A program made the translations under genes and the position numbers. Of a DNA stretch of 64,000 nt, positions 16,008 through 23,960 are shown piece by piece. The notes under the pieces are model-generated. The model was not told where the DNA came from and ran no database searches. It saw only the letters and a list, made by a program, of their open reading frames with translations. Numbering within the stretch: the stretch's first letter is position 1; each line of letters begins with the position of its first letter. The stretch is from Planctomycetota bacterium (GTDB taxonomy: Bacteria > Planctomycetota > B15-G4), in assembly GCA_029259745.1 (NCBI GenBank), contig JAJDEO010000063.1, positions 124,001 through 188,000 of the forward strand, in the 5' to 3' direction.

Positions 16008-17633
16008 TCAAATGTCGGGGTGACGCTCCTCGACCGCCGTGAAGACGCGGTCGAGCGCCGCGATGGCCTCGTCGATCTCGCGCGTGAGAACGTCCGCGAG
16101 CAGCAGGATGCGGAGACGTGCAAACTCGCCCGACGGCCCGCAGCCGAGCAGCTTCAGGCCCATCTTCCAGCCCGTCGCGATGATCTCCTCGCGACACTGC
16201 ACCGTCAGCCCCCACATGCACCCGAGTCCGCTGAAGTCGGGGAAGATGTCGGAGTGACGCGCCGAGAGTTCGGCGAGCTGGCTGCGCATGTACGTGCCCT
16301 TGATCGCGGCGTTCTCGAGGTACGTGCGCCCGAGGAAGAGCGGGTCTTCGTAGTTCACGAGCGTGTCGATCGTGGCGTAGGCCATGTTGACGTCGAAGAG
16401 CTTGCCGCCGCCGAACGTGTTGCTGTGCCAGCCGACGTGACAGTCGTCGGCGAGGTCGGCGCGCGCGACCGTGAACCCGCACACCGCAGCCTTCGCCATC
16501 CAGAGGATGTCCGGCTCGACGCCGTAGTGTTCGATCGCATACAGGCGCCCGGTGCGCCCGAAGGACTGGACCTCGTCGGCACCGAGCAGGATGCCGTGCG
16601 CTTCGCACGTCGCCGCAATCTCCCGCAGCCAGTCGCGCTTCGCGATGCGGTAGCCGCCCTCACCCTGGTAGACCTCCAGCGCGAACTGCGCGCAGAGGTC
16701 GACGGGCACCTTGCCCGCCGCGACCACGGCCGACACGCCACCCGGCGCGTCGAGGATCTCCGTGATCGGACGTGTGTCGAGCAACGACGCGAGGTCGTCA
16801 CTCTCACCGTTGAACGGGATGTGCCGGAACCAGCGCCCCATGCCGTAGCCGACGCGCTGCGTCTTCTTCGAGCGCGTCAGGTTGAGGACACCGAGCGTGC
16901 GCCCGTGGAACGCGCGTGAGCAACCGATCGTCACGAACGGATAGTCGGCGTAGATCGGATCGGGCAGCGACGTGTCGTCGTCGAACCCCGGAAGCAGCGC
17001 GATGTCGAGGTCGGTCATGACGCGCGCGAGCACGTCGTGGTCGTACTTGCGCAGGAAGCGGCGGTAGGCATGCAGCTGACCGAGCTTGATCGCCGCCTCG
17101 CCCGACTCGGCGCCGCTGTTGCTGAAGAACGTCTTGAAGCCACCCGACGCTGGAAAGCACTCTGCCGTGAGGCCGTTGACGAGCGCGGCGAGTTCCTGGC
17201 TCGTGTGCAGTCCTTCGATCGGCGTGCTGAACGTGAGGTAGTCGTCGGTGTTGATCTCGCGGCGGAAGGCGAGACTGTGCTCGGTGAGCAGCGCGATCGT
17301 GCGCTCGAAGACCGGATGGTGCTCGTCGAGGAGCTTCTGCGCGACGGCCTGGTAGAGATCGAGATACGTGCCGCCAGCGCTCGCGACGAACATCCCGGCC
17401 ACGGGATAGCTGAGGTCGATGACTGGACTGTCGCTCCCGATCGTGTTCGGGAAGATCGCGCGCGTGTGTTCGTCCTTCGTCGACTCGGTGCCCGTGTGAT
17501 CCGTCGCCCTCGCCGCCGTGGCCGTTCCGCGATTCAGGCTGCGTCCGCAGACGACGTGGTCGGGAAACGCGAGCCGCGTGCTCTCGTCTGCGAGATCGTA
17601 GCCGTCGATGATGATCGAGTCGGTGGCGGTCAC
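16008..17633 (-). CDS. Class III PLP-dependent aminotransferase
   Basis: 541 residues from a GTG at 17633 that overlaps the pyrI stop (GTGA). Class III features: FFSNSGAESGEAAIKLG (phosphate loop), CSRAFHGRTLGVLNLT, LLGADEVQSFGRTGRLYAIEHYGVEPDILWMAKAAVCG with the Schiff-base lysine in MAK, HSNTFGGGKLFD, and GCMWGLTVQC. Family members are usually 400-460 residues; the extra ~80 residues lie mostly at the N-terminus before VIDLSYPVAGMFVASAGG. The substrate is unknown; enzymes of this shape act on omega-amino groups (lysine, ornithine, diaminobutyrate). Overlap with pyrI-pyrB suggests co-expression with aspartate carbamoyltransferase. Confidence 0.88.
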   Translation of the reverse strand: MTATDSIIIDGYDLADESTRLAFPDHVVCGRSLNRGTATAARATDHTGTESTKDEHTRAIFPNTIGSDSPVIDLSYPVAGMFVASAGGTYLDLYQAVAQKLLDEHHPVFERTIALLTEHSLAFRREINTDDYLTFSTPIEGLHTSQELAALVNGLTAECFPASGGFKTFFSNSGAESGEAAIKLGQLHAYRRFLRKYDHDVLARVMTDLDIALLPGFDDDTSLPDPIYADYPFVTIGCSRAFHGRTLGVLNLTRSKKTQRVGYGMGRWFRHIPFNGESDDLASLLDTRPITEILDAPGGVSAVVAAGKVPVDLCAQFALEVYQGEGGYRIAKRDWLREIAATCEAHGILLGADEVQSFGRTGRLYAIEHYGVEPDILWMAKAAVCGFTVARADLADDCHVGWHSNTFGGGKLFDVNMAYATIDTLVNYEDPLFLGRTYLENAAIKGTYMRSQLAELSARHSDIFPDFSGLGCMWGLTVQCREEIIATGWKMGLKLLGCGPSGEFARLRILLLADVLTREIDEAIAALDRVFTAVEERHPDI

Positions 17634-18127
17634 AGCAGTTCGATCTCGTCTTTGCGAATCGTGCGTTCGCAGTAGTGACAGCGCAGGCGCAATGAGTCTG
17701 TGCGTACGACGATGAACTTCGTTCGAACGCGGTCGTCGGTCGTCACGCACGACGGGTTGGGGCAGCGCAGCAGGTTCTCGATCATCTCGGGCAACGACGG
17801 CGAGAGCTTCTGCACGACGTGGAAGTCGCGAATGATCGAGAACGTTGCGTTCGGCGAGACGAGCGCGATCTTCTGCACCTCCTCGTTGATCACCTCGTGC
17901 CGTTCGATCTTGATGAGGTCCTTGTGCCCCATCTTCTTGCTCTCGAGGTTGAGGCCGATCGTGACGGAGCGGTCGGAATCGAGGCCGAGGATCTTCAACA
18001 CTTTCAGCGCCGTGCCCGCGACGAGGTGATCGATCACCGTGCCTTCGCGCAAAGCGGACACCTTGATCTTGCTGCCCTCGGGAACGCGCGGTGGTTGTTC
18101 GGCTGGCATCGCTTCGGTCTCAGACAC
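17630..18127 (-). CDS. pyrI: Aspartate carbamoyltransferase regulatory chain
   Basis: 165 residues. The allosteric nucleotide-binding domain (IKVSALREGTVIDHLVAGTALKVLKILGL, SKKMGHKDLIKIE) is followed by the zinc domain with paired cysteines in CPNPSC and CHYC, the four ligands that hold the chain to PyrB. PyrI makes class B ATCase responsive to CTP, ATP and UTP. An N-terminal extension of about 18 residues (MSETEAMPAEQPPRVPEG) precedes the conserved start. The gene overlaps pyrB by eight bases upstream and the aminotransferase by four downstream. Confidence 0.95.
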   Translation of the reverse strand: MSETEAMPAEQPPRVPEGSKIKVSALREGTVIDHLVAGTALKVLKILGLDSDRSVTIGLNLESKKMGHKDLIKIERHEVINEEVQKIALVSPNATFSIIRDFHVVQKLSPSLPEMIENLLRCPNPSCVTTDDRVRTKFIVVRTDSLRLRCHYCERTIRKDEIELL

Positions 18128-19061
18128 GGGTCTTGCCCAACAGCAGACTCAGGACGGCCTTGCGCACCGTCACGCCGTTGCGCACCTGGTCGAAGTACGC
18201 CGCGCCCGGGTAGTCGTCGAGATCCATGGAGATCTCGTTGAGACGCGGCAGCGGATGCATCAGCGTCGCCTTGCCGCCGAGCTTCTCGATCGTCTCGCGA
18301 TCGATGCGGTAGGCGTTCTTGACCTTCTCGTACTCGACGGCGTCCGGGAAGCGCTCCTGCTGGATGCGCGTGGAGTAGAGCACGTCGACGTCCTGGGCGA
18401 TCGAGAAGAAGTCCTCGTCCTCGTGATACACGGTGCCGTTCGCGTTGAGCTCCTCGAGGAAGTCGGGCGGGATGCGCAGCGACGTCGGCGAGATCAGGAA
18501 GAGTTCATTGTCGAAGTGCGACAGCGTCTCGATCAGTGAGTGCACCGTGCGGCTGTACTTCAGGTCGCCGATGAACGCGATCTTGAGGCCCTCGAGCGCG
18601 TTGCGCTTCTGGCGGATCGTGTAGAGGTCGAGCAGCGTCTGCGTCGGGTGCTGATTCGTGCCGTCGCCGGCGTTGATGACCGGCAGGCGCGTGCTTTCAG
18701 ACGCGAGGCGCGCGGCGCCCTCGAACGGATGGCGCAGCAGGATGATGTCGCAGTAGTTCTCGACGACGCGCACGGTGTCGGCGAGCGACTCGCCCTTCGA
18801 CGTGCTCGAGACCTTGGAGTCGGCGAAGCCAAGCACGGATCCGCCCAGTCGTTGCATCGCCGACGAGAAGGAGAGGTTCGTGCGCGTGGACGGCTCGAAG
18901 AACAGCGAGCCCATGACCATGCCGCTCAGAATCGGCGACGTGTAGTACTCGAAGGCCTCGGCTTCGTCGAGGAACGCGATCAGCTCATCGCGTGTGAAGT
19001 CGCGCACCGAAATGAGGTCGCGACCTGCGAGGGACAGTGCGTCGGACGCGTTGACGGGCAC
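18120..19061 (-). CDS. pyrB: Aspartate carbamoyltransferase catalytic chain
   Basis: 313 residues, normal for PyrB, which joins carbamoyl phosphate and aspartate in pyrimidine synthesis. Motifs: FEPSTRTNLSFSSAMQRLGG (carbamoyl-phosphate site), SKGESLADTVRV, LRHPFEGAARL, NAGDGTNQHPTQTLLDLYT, GDLKYSRTVHSL and LMHPLPRLNEI. First gene of a minus-strand pyrB-pyrI-aminotransferase unit with overlaps of 8 and 4 bases. pyrF lies elsewhere in the window (28018), so the pathway genes are scattered. Confidence 0.96.
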   Translation of the reverse strand: MPVNASDALSLAGRDLISVRDFTRDELIAFLDEAEAFEYYTSPILSGMVMGSLFFEPSTRTNLSFSSAMQRLGGSVLGFADSKVSSTSKGESLADTVRVVENYCDIILLRHPFEGAARLASESTRLPVINAGDGTNQHPTQTLLDLYTIRQKRNALEGLKIAFIGDLKYSRTVHSLIETLSHFDNELFLISPTSLRIPPDFLEELNANGTVYHEDEDFFSIAQDVDVLYSTRIQQERFPDAVEYEKVKNAYRIDRETIEKLGGKATLMHPLPRLNEISMDLDDYPGAAYFDQVRNGVTVRKAVLSLLLGKTRV

Positions 19062-19139
19062 GAACGGGGCTCCGTGGGCGGTGTGTCGTCACGCGCGCAA
19101 CTCCACGGCCGCGGCGCCGACGCTCCGCGGCGCATCGTA

Positions 19140-19835
19140 TCACCCCGTCGTCGGCGTCACCCCCCACGCCTTCGCCTCGGCCTGCGCGCGCGTGGCCTCG
19201 AGCGCGGCCTCGACGCGCCGGCACCACGCGTCCATCTCCTCGCGCGGGACCTCTGCGGGCACCTCGATCGGATCGCCGATCCCGAACGCCACGCGTGAGA
19301 AGGGCTTCCCGATCGTGAGGCGGTCCCAGCTCTTGGCGTGCCAGGCGCTCAGCGCCGAGGCCGTGAGCGGGACGATCGGGAGGCCCGAGCGGCTCGCGGC
19401 GAGGACGATGCCGGGTTTGACGACGCGTGCGGGGCCGCGCGGGCCATCGACGGTGATCGCCATGTCACCGTCGGAGCGCTTGGCCTCGCGCACGAACTCG
19501 AGCAACGCACGGGCCCCGCCGCGTGTGCTCGACCCGCGCACCGCACGGAAACCGGCACGGAGCAGCGTGCGCGTGATGATCTCGCCGTCGCGGTGCTCGC
19601 TCACCATCACCGTGACACCCTGACCCGCGAGGTAGCGGATGAGCATCCAGAGGTCGCCGTGATGGACTGCGTAAAGGGCGCGATGCTCCGCGTCACCGCC
19701 GTTGCTGCGCGTGACGGCGTAGGCCTCGGCGCTGAACGCCGGCCGATACGTGGCGCTCACGACGCGATTGAGCGCGCCCGCCAACGCGCTCGACCACGCG
19801 ACCTTCCGTTCGATGCTCTGTTCGCTCTTCGCCAT
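19140..19835 (-). CDS. DUF374 / lysophospholipid acyltransferase-like protein
   Basis: About 231 residues from the ATG at 19835 (an alternative at 19868 adds 11). It carries the DUF374 pattern: YAVHHGDLWMLIRYL (histidine in place of the HxxxxD acyltransferase motif), VMVSEHRDGEIITRTLLRAGFRAVRGSSTRGGARALLEFV, and VDGPRGPARVVKPGIVLAASRSGLPIVPLTA. Family members are thought to acylate lipid A precursors or lysophospholipids at the inner membrane, consistent with the LPS genes at 40-47 kb. A single-gene minus-strand unit separated from the gene behind it by a strong hairpin. Confidence 0.83.
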   Translation of the reverse strand: MAKSEQSIERKVAWSSALAGALNRVVSATYRPAFSAEAYAVTRSNGGDAEHRALYAVHHGDLWMLIRYLAGQGVTVMVSEHRDGEIITRTLLRAGFRAVRGSSTRGGARALLEFVREAKRSDGDMAITVDGPRGPARVVKPGIVLAASRSGLPIVPLTASALSAWHAKSWDRLTIGKPFSRVAFGIGDPIEVPAEVPREEMDAWCRRVEAALEATRAQAEAKAWGVTPTTG

Positions 19836-19877
19836 CACGCGCGACTGTGCGTTCCCGGCGTCCCCCATACAAGCCGA

Positions 19878-19912
19878 CGGGCCGGCCTCGTCGCGCTGAC
19901 GAGACCGGCCCG
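19878..19912 (-). terminator. Strong GC-rich hairpin after the secreted-protein gene
   Basis: 15-base arms at 19878-19892 and 19898-19912 pair with a single mismatch across a five-base loop, 23 bases past the stop of the gene at 19935. There is no clear T run on the minus strand. It most likely ends that transcript before the acyltransferase gene. Confidence 0.6.
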
Positions 19913-19934
19913 GGGGAACATCGGTGGAGAACGA

Positions 19935-22127
19935 TCAGCGCTTGCGCGAAACGTCGTCACCCTCGCCACCTTCATCGATGCCATTGGCACCCGAGCTCCA
20001 GACGTTCCACTTGCGTCCATTGACGGAGTAGTTGTAGCTGTTGCCCCACGGATCGAGCGGCAGGTCGGGACGTCCGAGGCAGCCGTTCGGGTAGTCGGGC
20101 AGCGGCTTGACGAGATCGTCGAGGCTGTTGGGCGCCCCGCCGGCCGAGATCTTGTAGACCGTCACACCGGCGCGCAGCTGCGAGATGTCTTCCTGCGCCT
20201 GTTCGATCGGCGAGACCGTCTCGACGATCGTCGACGTGGCGTCGATGCCCATCTGCTGGGCCATGCCGAGCAGGCCCGCCGTCGCGATGATCGGCATGAA
20301 GTCGCCGAGCTCGAAGAGTGACGTCGAACGCATCACGACCACGCCGTCTTCGTTACCACCCGTCGCACCGGCGTACGTTTCGCGAAGGTGCTGCGTGATC
20401 GTCGTCTCCGACGGAAGCAGCGAGAAGTCGACCGGGATGTCGCCCATGCCGCCAGCCATCATGCCGAGCATGCCGGCCATCGAGCGGTAGGTCTCGCCGA
20501 ACGTCTCGGCCACGTTCGTGAACGCAACCTGCGTGAGATCCTCCGTGCCGCCTTCCTTCTTCAGACGATCGAGGAACGCGACGAAGTTCTTGTTGTCGAT
20601 GATCGAGCCTTCACCCGTCTCGCCGTTGAGCGCCGTGCGCAGCGCCGTCGCGGATTCGAACGACATCCACAGCTCGCCGTCCTTGATGGCCATCGACGGG
20701 CTCATGCCCATCGATGCCATGGCACCGGCGGGCGTGCGGCTCAGGTCGAGTTCGTAGAAGGCGTGGTCACCGTGCACCGAACGCTTGAGCGCGATGTCGC
20801 CACCGAGCTGGTCGGCGAACTGCGTGTTGGCGATGCTGATGAGCTTCTCGAGCGCGCCCATGAACCGTTCGGGGCTCTTCATGTCGATCGTCGTGACGCC
20901 GGCCGACGCGCCCATGAAACCCATGCCGGGCAGGCGGTACGACCAGACGTCACCGTCGATGTTCGCGAAGAGGTCGTCGCGGATGTTCACGTCGCCGAGC
21001 ATCTCGGTCAGCATCCCCATGCCCTGCTCGTACTCCTCGGGCGCCATGCGCTTGAACGTCGAATCGAAGAAGTCGTACATCGTGTCGAGGCCTGTCACCG
21101 ACATGCCGGACACCGAACTCGTCGTCGCCGGGATGTCCTCGAGACGCGAGAGGTCGAGCGGGCGCGTGCTTGCGAACATGCTCGAGAGCAGGCCCTTCAC
21201 GTTCTTGTCGACCTTCATGACCTGCGTGTTGTGCACGACGCCATCGGCAGCGCGGTGCGAAACACCGCCGGCCCACTCCTGCGCCTGGATGCCGAGTCCG
21301 TCGACGATCTGCATCATCTCGCCGATCTTGTCCGTCTCGCCCTCGGCCTGCATCGCAGCGGCCAGCCCCATCTTCACGAGATCCACCATCGGAGCGACGC
21401 GCATGAAAGCCGCCGAGCCGCCCTTCGGGATGCCCTTCGCCTGCTTCACGAGTTCCGTGTATGCGGCAGACGTCGCGAGCGACGAGATGTCGGTTTCGCC
21501 GGCGTGACGATCGATGACACCGTGCAGCGCGGACTCCGACAGGCTCACGACGGCGAGGTTGTCGAGGAACGCGAGGTGCACGGCGACAGGTGCGTCGGGT
21601 AGCGGCTTGACGAAGTACTCACGGCCGACGTGGCTGCGCTTCTCGCCCTCGCCGGGAATACCGGCCCAAAGCTTGCGCACCGTCTCGAGGTTGTCGCCTT
21701 CGAGCATCTCGAGTCCGAGAATCAGACCCACGTCGGGGACACCTGTCTCCATGCCGAGGTCGATCTTCGTCACGGCGAAGAACATCTGGCCGAGCGGAAG
21801 GTCACTCGCGTTGGCCATGTCGAACAGTGAGAACTCGCTCGTCATCTCGAGCTCGATGTCCTCGGGCTTGTTCGCTTCAACGAGCGTCTTGCCTTGCTCC
21901 ATGAGCTGCTTGAGCACGCCGTCCGCCGCAGACATGGGCTTCTCGAGGAACGCGCGCATCTCCGCCTCGCCCATGATCTTGCTCATGACCGAAGCTTGGG
22001 AGGCCTGCGATCCGGCGCGAGCGCTCTCAGTACCGAAGTAGATGAGCGTCGATTCAGGCAGGAGTGTCGCGGGATCGTCGTTGACGGGCGCGACAGCCAA
22101 CATCATCGCGGCGAAGGTGGTCAGCAT
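19935..22127 (-). CDS. Large secreted DUF3352-like protein with a type II pseudopilin-like tail
   Basis: 730 residues with a signal peptide (MLTTFAAMMLAVAPVND). The bulk resembles the DUF3352-like secreted proteins of planctomycetes: repeated alpha/beta segments such as LPESTLIYFGTES, AVTKIDLGMETGVPDVGLILGLE, HLAFLDNLAVVSLSESALHGVID, KDGELWMSFESATALRTAL. The last ~80 residues change character and match the C-terminal part of major pseudopilins/GspG: QAQEDISQLRAGVTVYKISAGGAPNSLDDLVKP, then LPLDPWGNSYNYSVNGRKWNVWSSGANGIDEGGEGDD, with the DPWGNxYxY motif and the acidic calcium loop. There is no prepilin N-terminus. The protein is probably periplasmic or surface-exposed; role unknown. Confidence 0.75.
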   Translation of the reverse strand: MLTTFAAMMLAVAPVNDDPATLLPESTLIYFGTESARAGSQASQASVMSKIMGEAEMRAFLEKPMSAADGVLKQLMEQGKTLVEANKPEDIELEMTSEFSLFDMANASDLPLGQMFFAVTKIDLGMETGVPDVGLILGLEMLEGDNLETVRKLWAGIPGEGEKRSHVGREYFVKPLPDAPVAVHLAFLDNLAVVSLSESALHGVIDRHAGETDISSLATSAAYTELVKQAKGIPKGGSAAFMRVAPMVDLVKMGLAAAMQAEGETDKIGEMMQIVDGLGIQAQEWAGGVSHRAADGVVHNTQVMKVDKNVKGLLSSMFASTRPLDLSRLEDIPATTSSVSGMSVTGLDTMYDFFDSTFKRMAPEEYEQGMGMLTEMLGDVNIRDDLFANIDGDVWSYRLPGMGFMGASAGVTTIDMKSPERFMGALEKLISIANTQFADQLGGDIALKRSVHGDHAFYELDLSRTPAGAMASMGMSPSMAIKDGELWMSFESATALRTALNGETGEGSIIDNKNFVAFLDRLKKEGGTEDLTQVAFTNVAETFGETYRSMAGMLGMMAGGMGDIPVDFSLLPSETTITQHLRETYAGATGGNEDGVVVMRSTSLFELGDFMPIIATAGLLGMAQQMGIDATSTIVETVSPIEQAQEDISQLRAGVTVYKISAGGAPNSLDDLVKPLPDYPNGCLGRPDLPLDPWGNSYNYSVNGRKWNVWSSGANGIDEGGEGDDVSRKR

Positions 22128-22465
22128 GGGCTTGGTGCTCAACGGAATCGTGGGCGGAGGGGACAGGAAGCCGGGAGGTGCTCCGAGTACGGGACGGATC
22201 ATCGCGGAACGATCGACATACCGACAAGCAAACCCGCGGGTGAGCCACCGAATCGACATCCCAGCGTGCCCCGGGACGTGAAAGGCCACGCTTTACCCTT
22301 CCGGGCGACACGCGGGCGTCACGGGCTCCGCTGCCGGCACCTTGATTCGACCCCGTCGACTTTGGATAGTGCGGGGTTGCCAGTCGTCCACTCGGCGTCC
22401 CTGGCAGCGTGTAGTACCGTAAATACCTGCAACATTACCGTAAAACACCATCAAGGGTCGCTCAA
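22128..22465. promoter_or_regulatory. 338-base divergent region with a helically phased direct repeat
   Basis: Between the secreted-protein gene (minus) and a small membrane-protein gene (plus). No gene is supported. Two copies of TACCGTAAA lie at 22415-22423 and 22436-22444, exactly 21 bases apart (two helical turns), 22 and 43 bases before the GTG at 22466, in a locally AT-richer stretch. They look like a tandem regulator site for the plus-strand gene. Confidence 0.35.
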
Positions 22466-22822
22466 GTGCCTCCATGGGTTAAAGGTCTTCTCGTCGTCAC
22501 GTTGATCGCGATCGGCGTTGTGTTGTGGGTGGAGTCTTCCGAGGCTGCCACGAAGGAGCGTTGGTCGGCCTTCCATCGGGCTGCGCAGAGCGAAACGTCT
22601 CTCGAGGACCTCGAGGACTTCCGCACCGAGTCTGCCGGCTCGGAGCTCGAGCCATACGTGTCGCTCGAGCTCGCGCTCCAGCTTTTCGAGCGGGGTGACC
22701 TCGATCAGGTCCAGCGCGCCGCCCAGGTGGCAAGCGAAGCGCTCGCTGCCCATCCGGGTCACGAGGTCGCTGAGCAACTCGAGGAAATTCGCGACGCCGC
22801 GTCGACCTACGCCGGCGTCTGA
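22466..22822 (+). CDS. Small membrane-anchored helical protein, function unknown
   Basis: 118 residues starting with GTG. One N-terminal transmembrane segment (VKGLLVVTLIAIGVVLWV) is followed by an acidic helical region that reads as paired helices of TPR size (TSLEDLEDFRTESAGSELEPYVSLELALQLFERGDLDQVQRAAQVASEAL, then AAHPGHEVAEQLEEI). The layout suggests an inner-membrane anchored scaffold or tetratricopeptide-like protein such as the YfgM type, but the match is only in shape. It stands alone on the plus strand. Confidence 0.6.
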   Translation: MPPWVKGLLVVTLIAIGVVLWVESSEAATKERWSAFHRAAQSETSLEDLEDFRTESAGSELEPYVSLELALQLFERGDLDQVQRAAQVASEALAAHPGHEVAEQLEEIRDAASTYAGV

Positions 22823-22991
22823 CCCCTCGCTCCCCCACCGGGGACGGGACTTTCACACGTCCGCGGGCGACTCGTCTCGTCCGTCCCGGGAGCGACTCCG
22901 TGAACGGCCGCCAGCGGGTCGTCGGGGTTGCGAACAGGGGGCTCTCGGGCGTCGGGAACCGACGGCGGTCGAGCGTTCGCCGCGCGAAGCG

Positions 22992-23864
22992 CTACGCCTC
23001 GGCTTCCTTCTCCGCGTGACGTCCGCCGATGAGGAGCAGGTGAATGAGGCGATCGCGATCGGTAGACGAATAGAACTGAAGGCGCACCTCGCCGCGGCCG
23101 CCGCTGTCGGCAATTAGAACCTTAGTGCCGTATATCTTCCTCAGTTCTTCCTCGTATTTAGACGAATGCGTCGACTTTGGCTTCGTCTTCGTCCCCGCCG
23201 GGCGCTGCTCACGCAGCTCTTTCACGCGCCGTTCGACTTCACGCACCGACCAGCCCTGAGTCGCCGCGGTGGAGGCCAAGGCTTCCATCTCGGCCGGAAT
23301 CTCGAGCCCAAGGATTGCGCGCGCCTGGCCCGCCGAGATCTGCCCGCCCATCACGAGCCGCTTCACGCCGTCCGGAAGCTCCAGCAAGCGCAACGTGTTC
23401 GTGACGGTCGCCCGGCTCTTCCCAACGCGCTGGGAGAGCTCCTGGTGGGTCATGCCGCCCTGAGCCAGCAGCGCCTCGAAAGCCGCAGCTTCCTCCAGCG
23501 GGCCGAGCTGCTCGCGCTGGATGTTCTCGATGAGCGCCAACTCGAGCGACTTGACGCCGTCCGCTTCGATGATGAGCGCGGGGATCGCGTCACGCCCCGA
23601 GAGCCGCGAGGCGCGCACACGGCGCTCGCCAGCGATGAGCTCGTAGCCATCACCCACCCGCTGAAGGACAATCGGCTGAAGGACACCGTGCGTCTCGATG
23701 GACGCGGCGAGCCCTTCGAGCGCCTCGCCGTTCATGACCTGCCGCGGCTGGTTCGGGTTGGGACGGATCTGATCGAGCGGAACTTCGACGACCTGGTTAC
23801 CGCGCGGAGACGGGGTGGTCTTCGAAATCAGTGAGTCCAAACCGCGACCGAGGCGCTTGGCCAT
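22992..23864 (-). CDS. parB: Chromosome partitioning protein ParB
   Basis: 290 residues. The ParB/Spo0J CTPase-nuclease-like domain has VVEVPLDQIRPNPNQPRQVMN, ETHGVLQPIVLQRVGDGYELIAGERRVRASRLSG (GERRxRA box) and LALIENIQREQLGPLEEAAAFEALL, followed by the helix-turn-helix (TQHELSQRVGKSRATVTNTLRLLEL-like, here MTHQELSQRVGKSRATVTNTLRLLELPD) and a C-terminal dimerisation part. A strong Shine-Dalgarno (GGAGG) precedes the ATG at 23864. ParB loads on parS and spreads to organise the origin; a perfect parS lies 63 bases upstream. No parA is adjacent, which is unusual. About 10 kb from dnaA, as expected. Confidence 0.95.
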   Translation of the reverse strand: MAKRLGRGLDSLISKTTPSPRGNQVVEVPLDQIRPNPNQPRQVMNGEALEGLAASIETHGVLQPIVLQRVGDGYELIAGERRVRASRLSGRDAIPALIIEADGVKSLELALIENIQREQLGPLEEAAAFEALLAQGGMTHQELSQRVGKSRATVTNTLRLLELPDGVKRLVMGGQISAGQARAILGLEIPAEMEALASTAATQGWSVREVERRVKELREQRPAGTKTKPKSTHSSKYEEELRKIYGTKVLIADSGGRGEVRLQFYSSTDRDRLIHLLLIGGRHAEKEAEA

Positions 23865-23926
23865 CGATACCTCCGAGAAACGACGTTGTCTCGGCGTATC
23901 CTCGGCCATCGCACGGCGGCGTTCAA

Positions 23927-23948
23927 CGTTGTTTCACGTGAAACAACG
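23927..23948. promoter_or_regulatory. parS centromere site
   Basis: A perfect 22-bp palindrome whose central 16 bases, TGTTTCACGTGAAACA (23930-23945), equal the consensus ParB-binding parS of chromosomal partition systems. It lies between parB and the stop of the HPr-like gene. ParB bound here could also regulate parB transcription. Confidence 0.92.
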
Positions 23949-23960
23949 GCGGGCCCTGAA

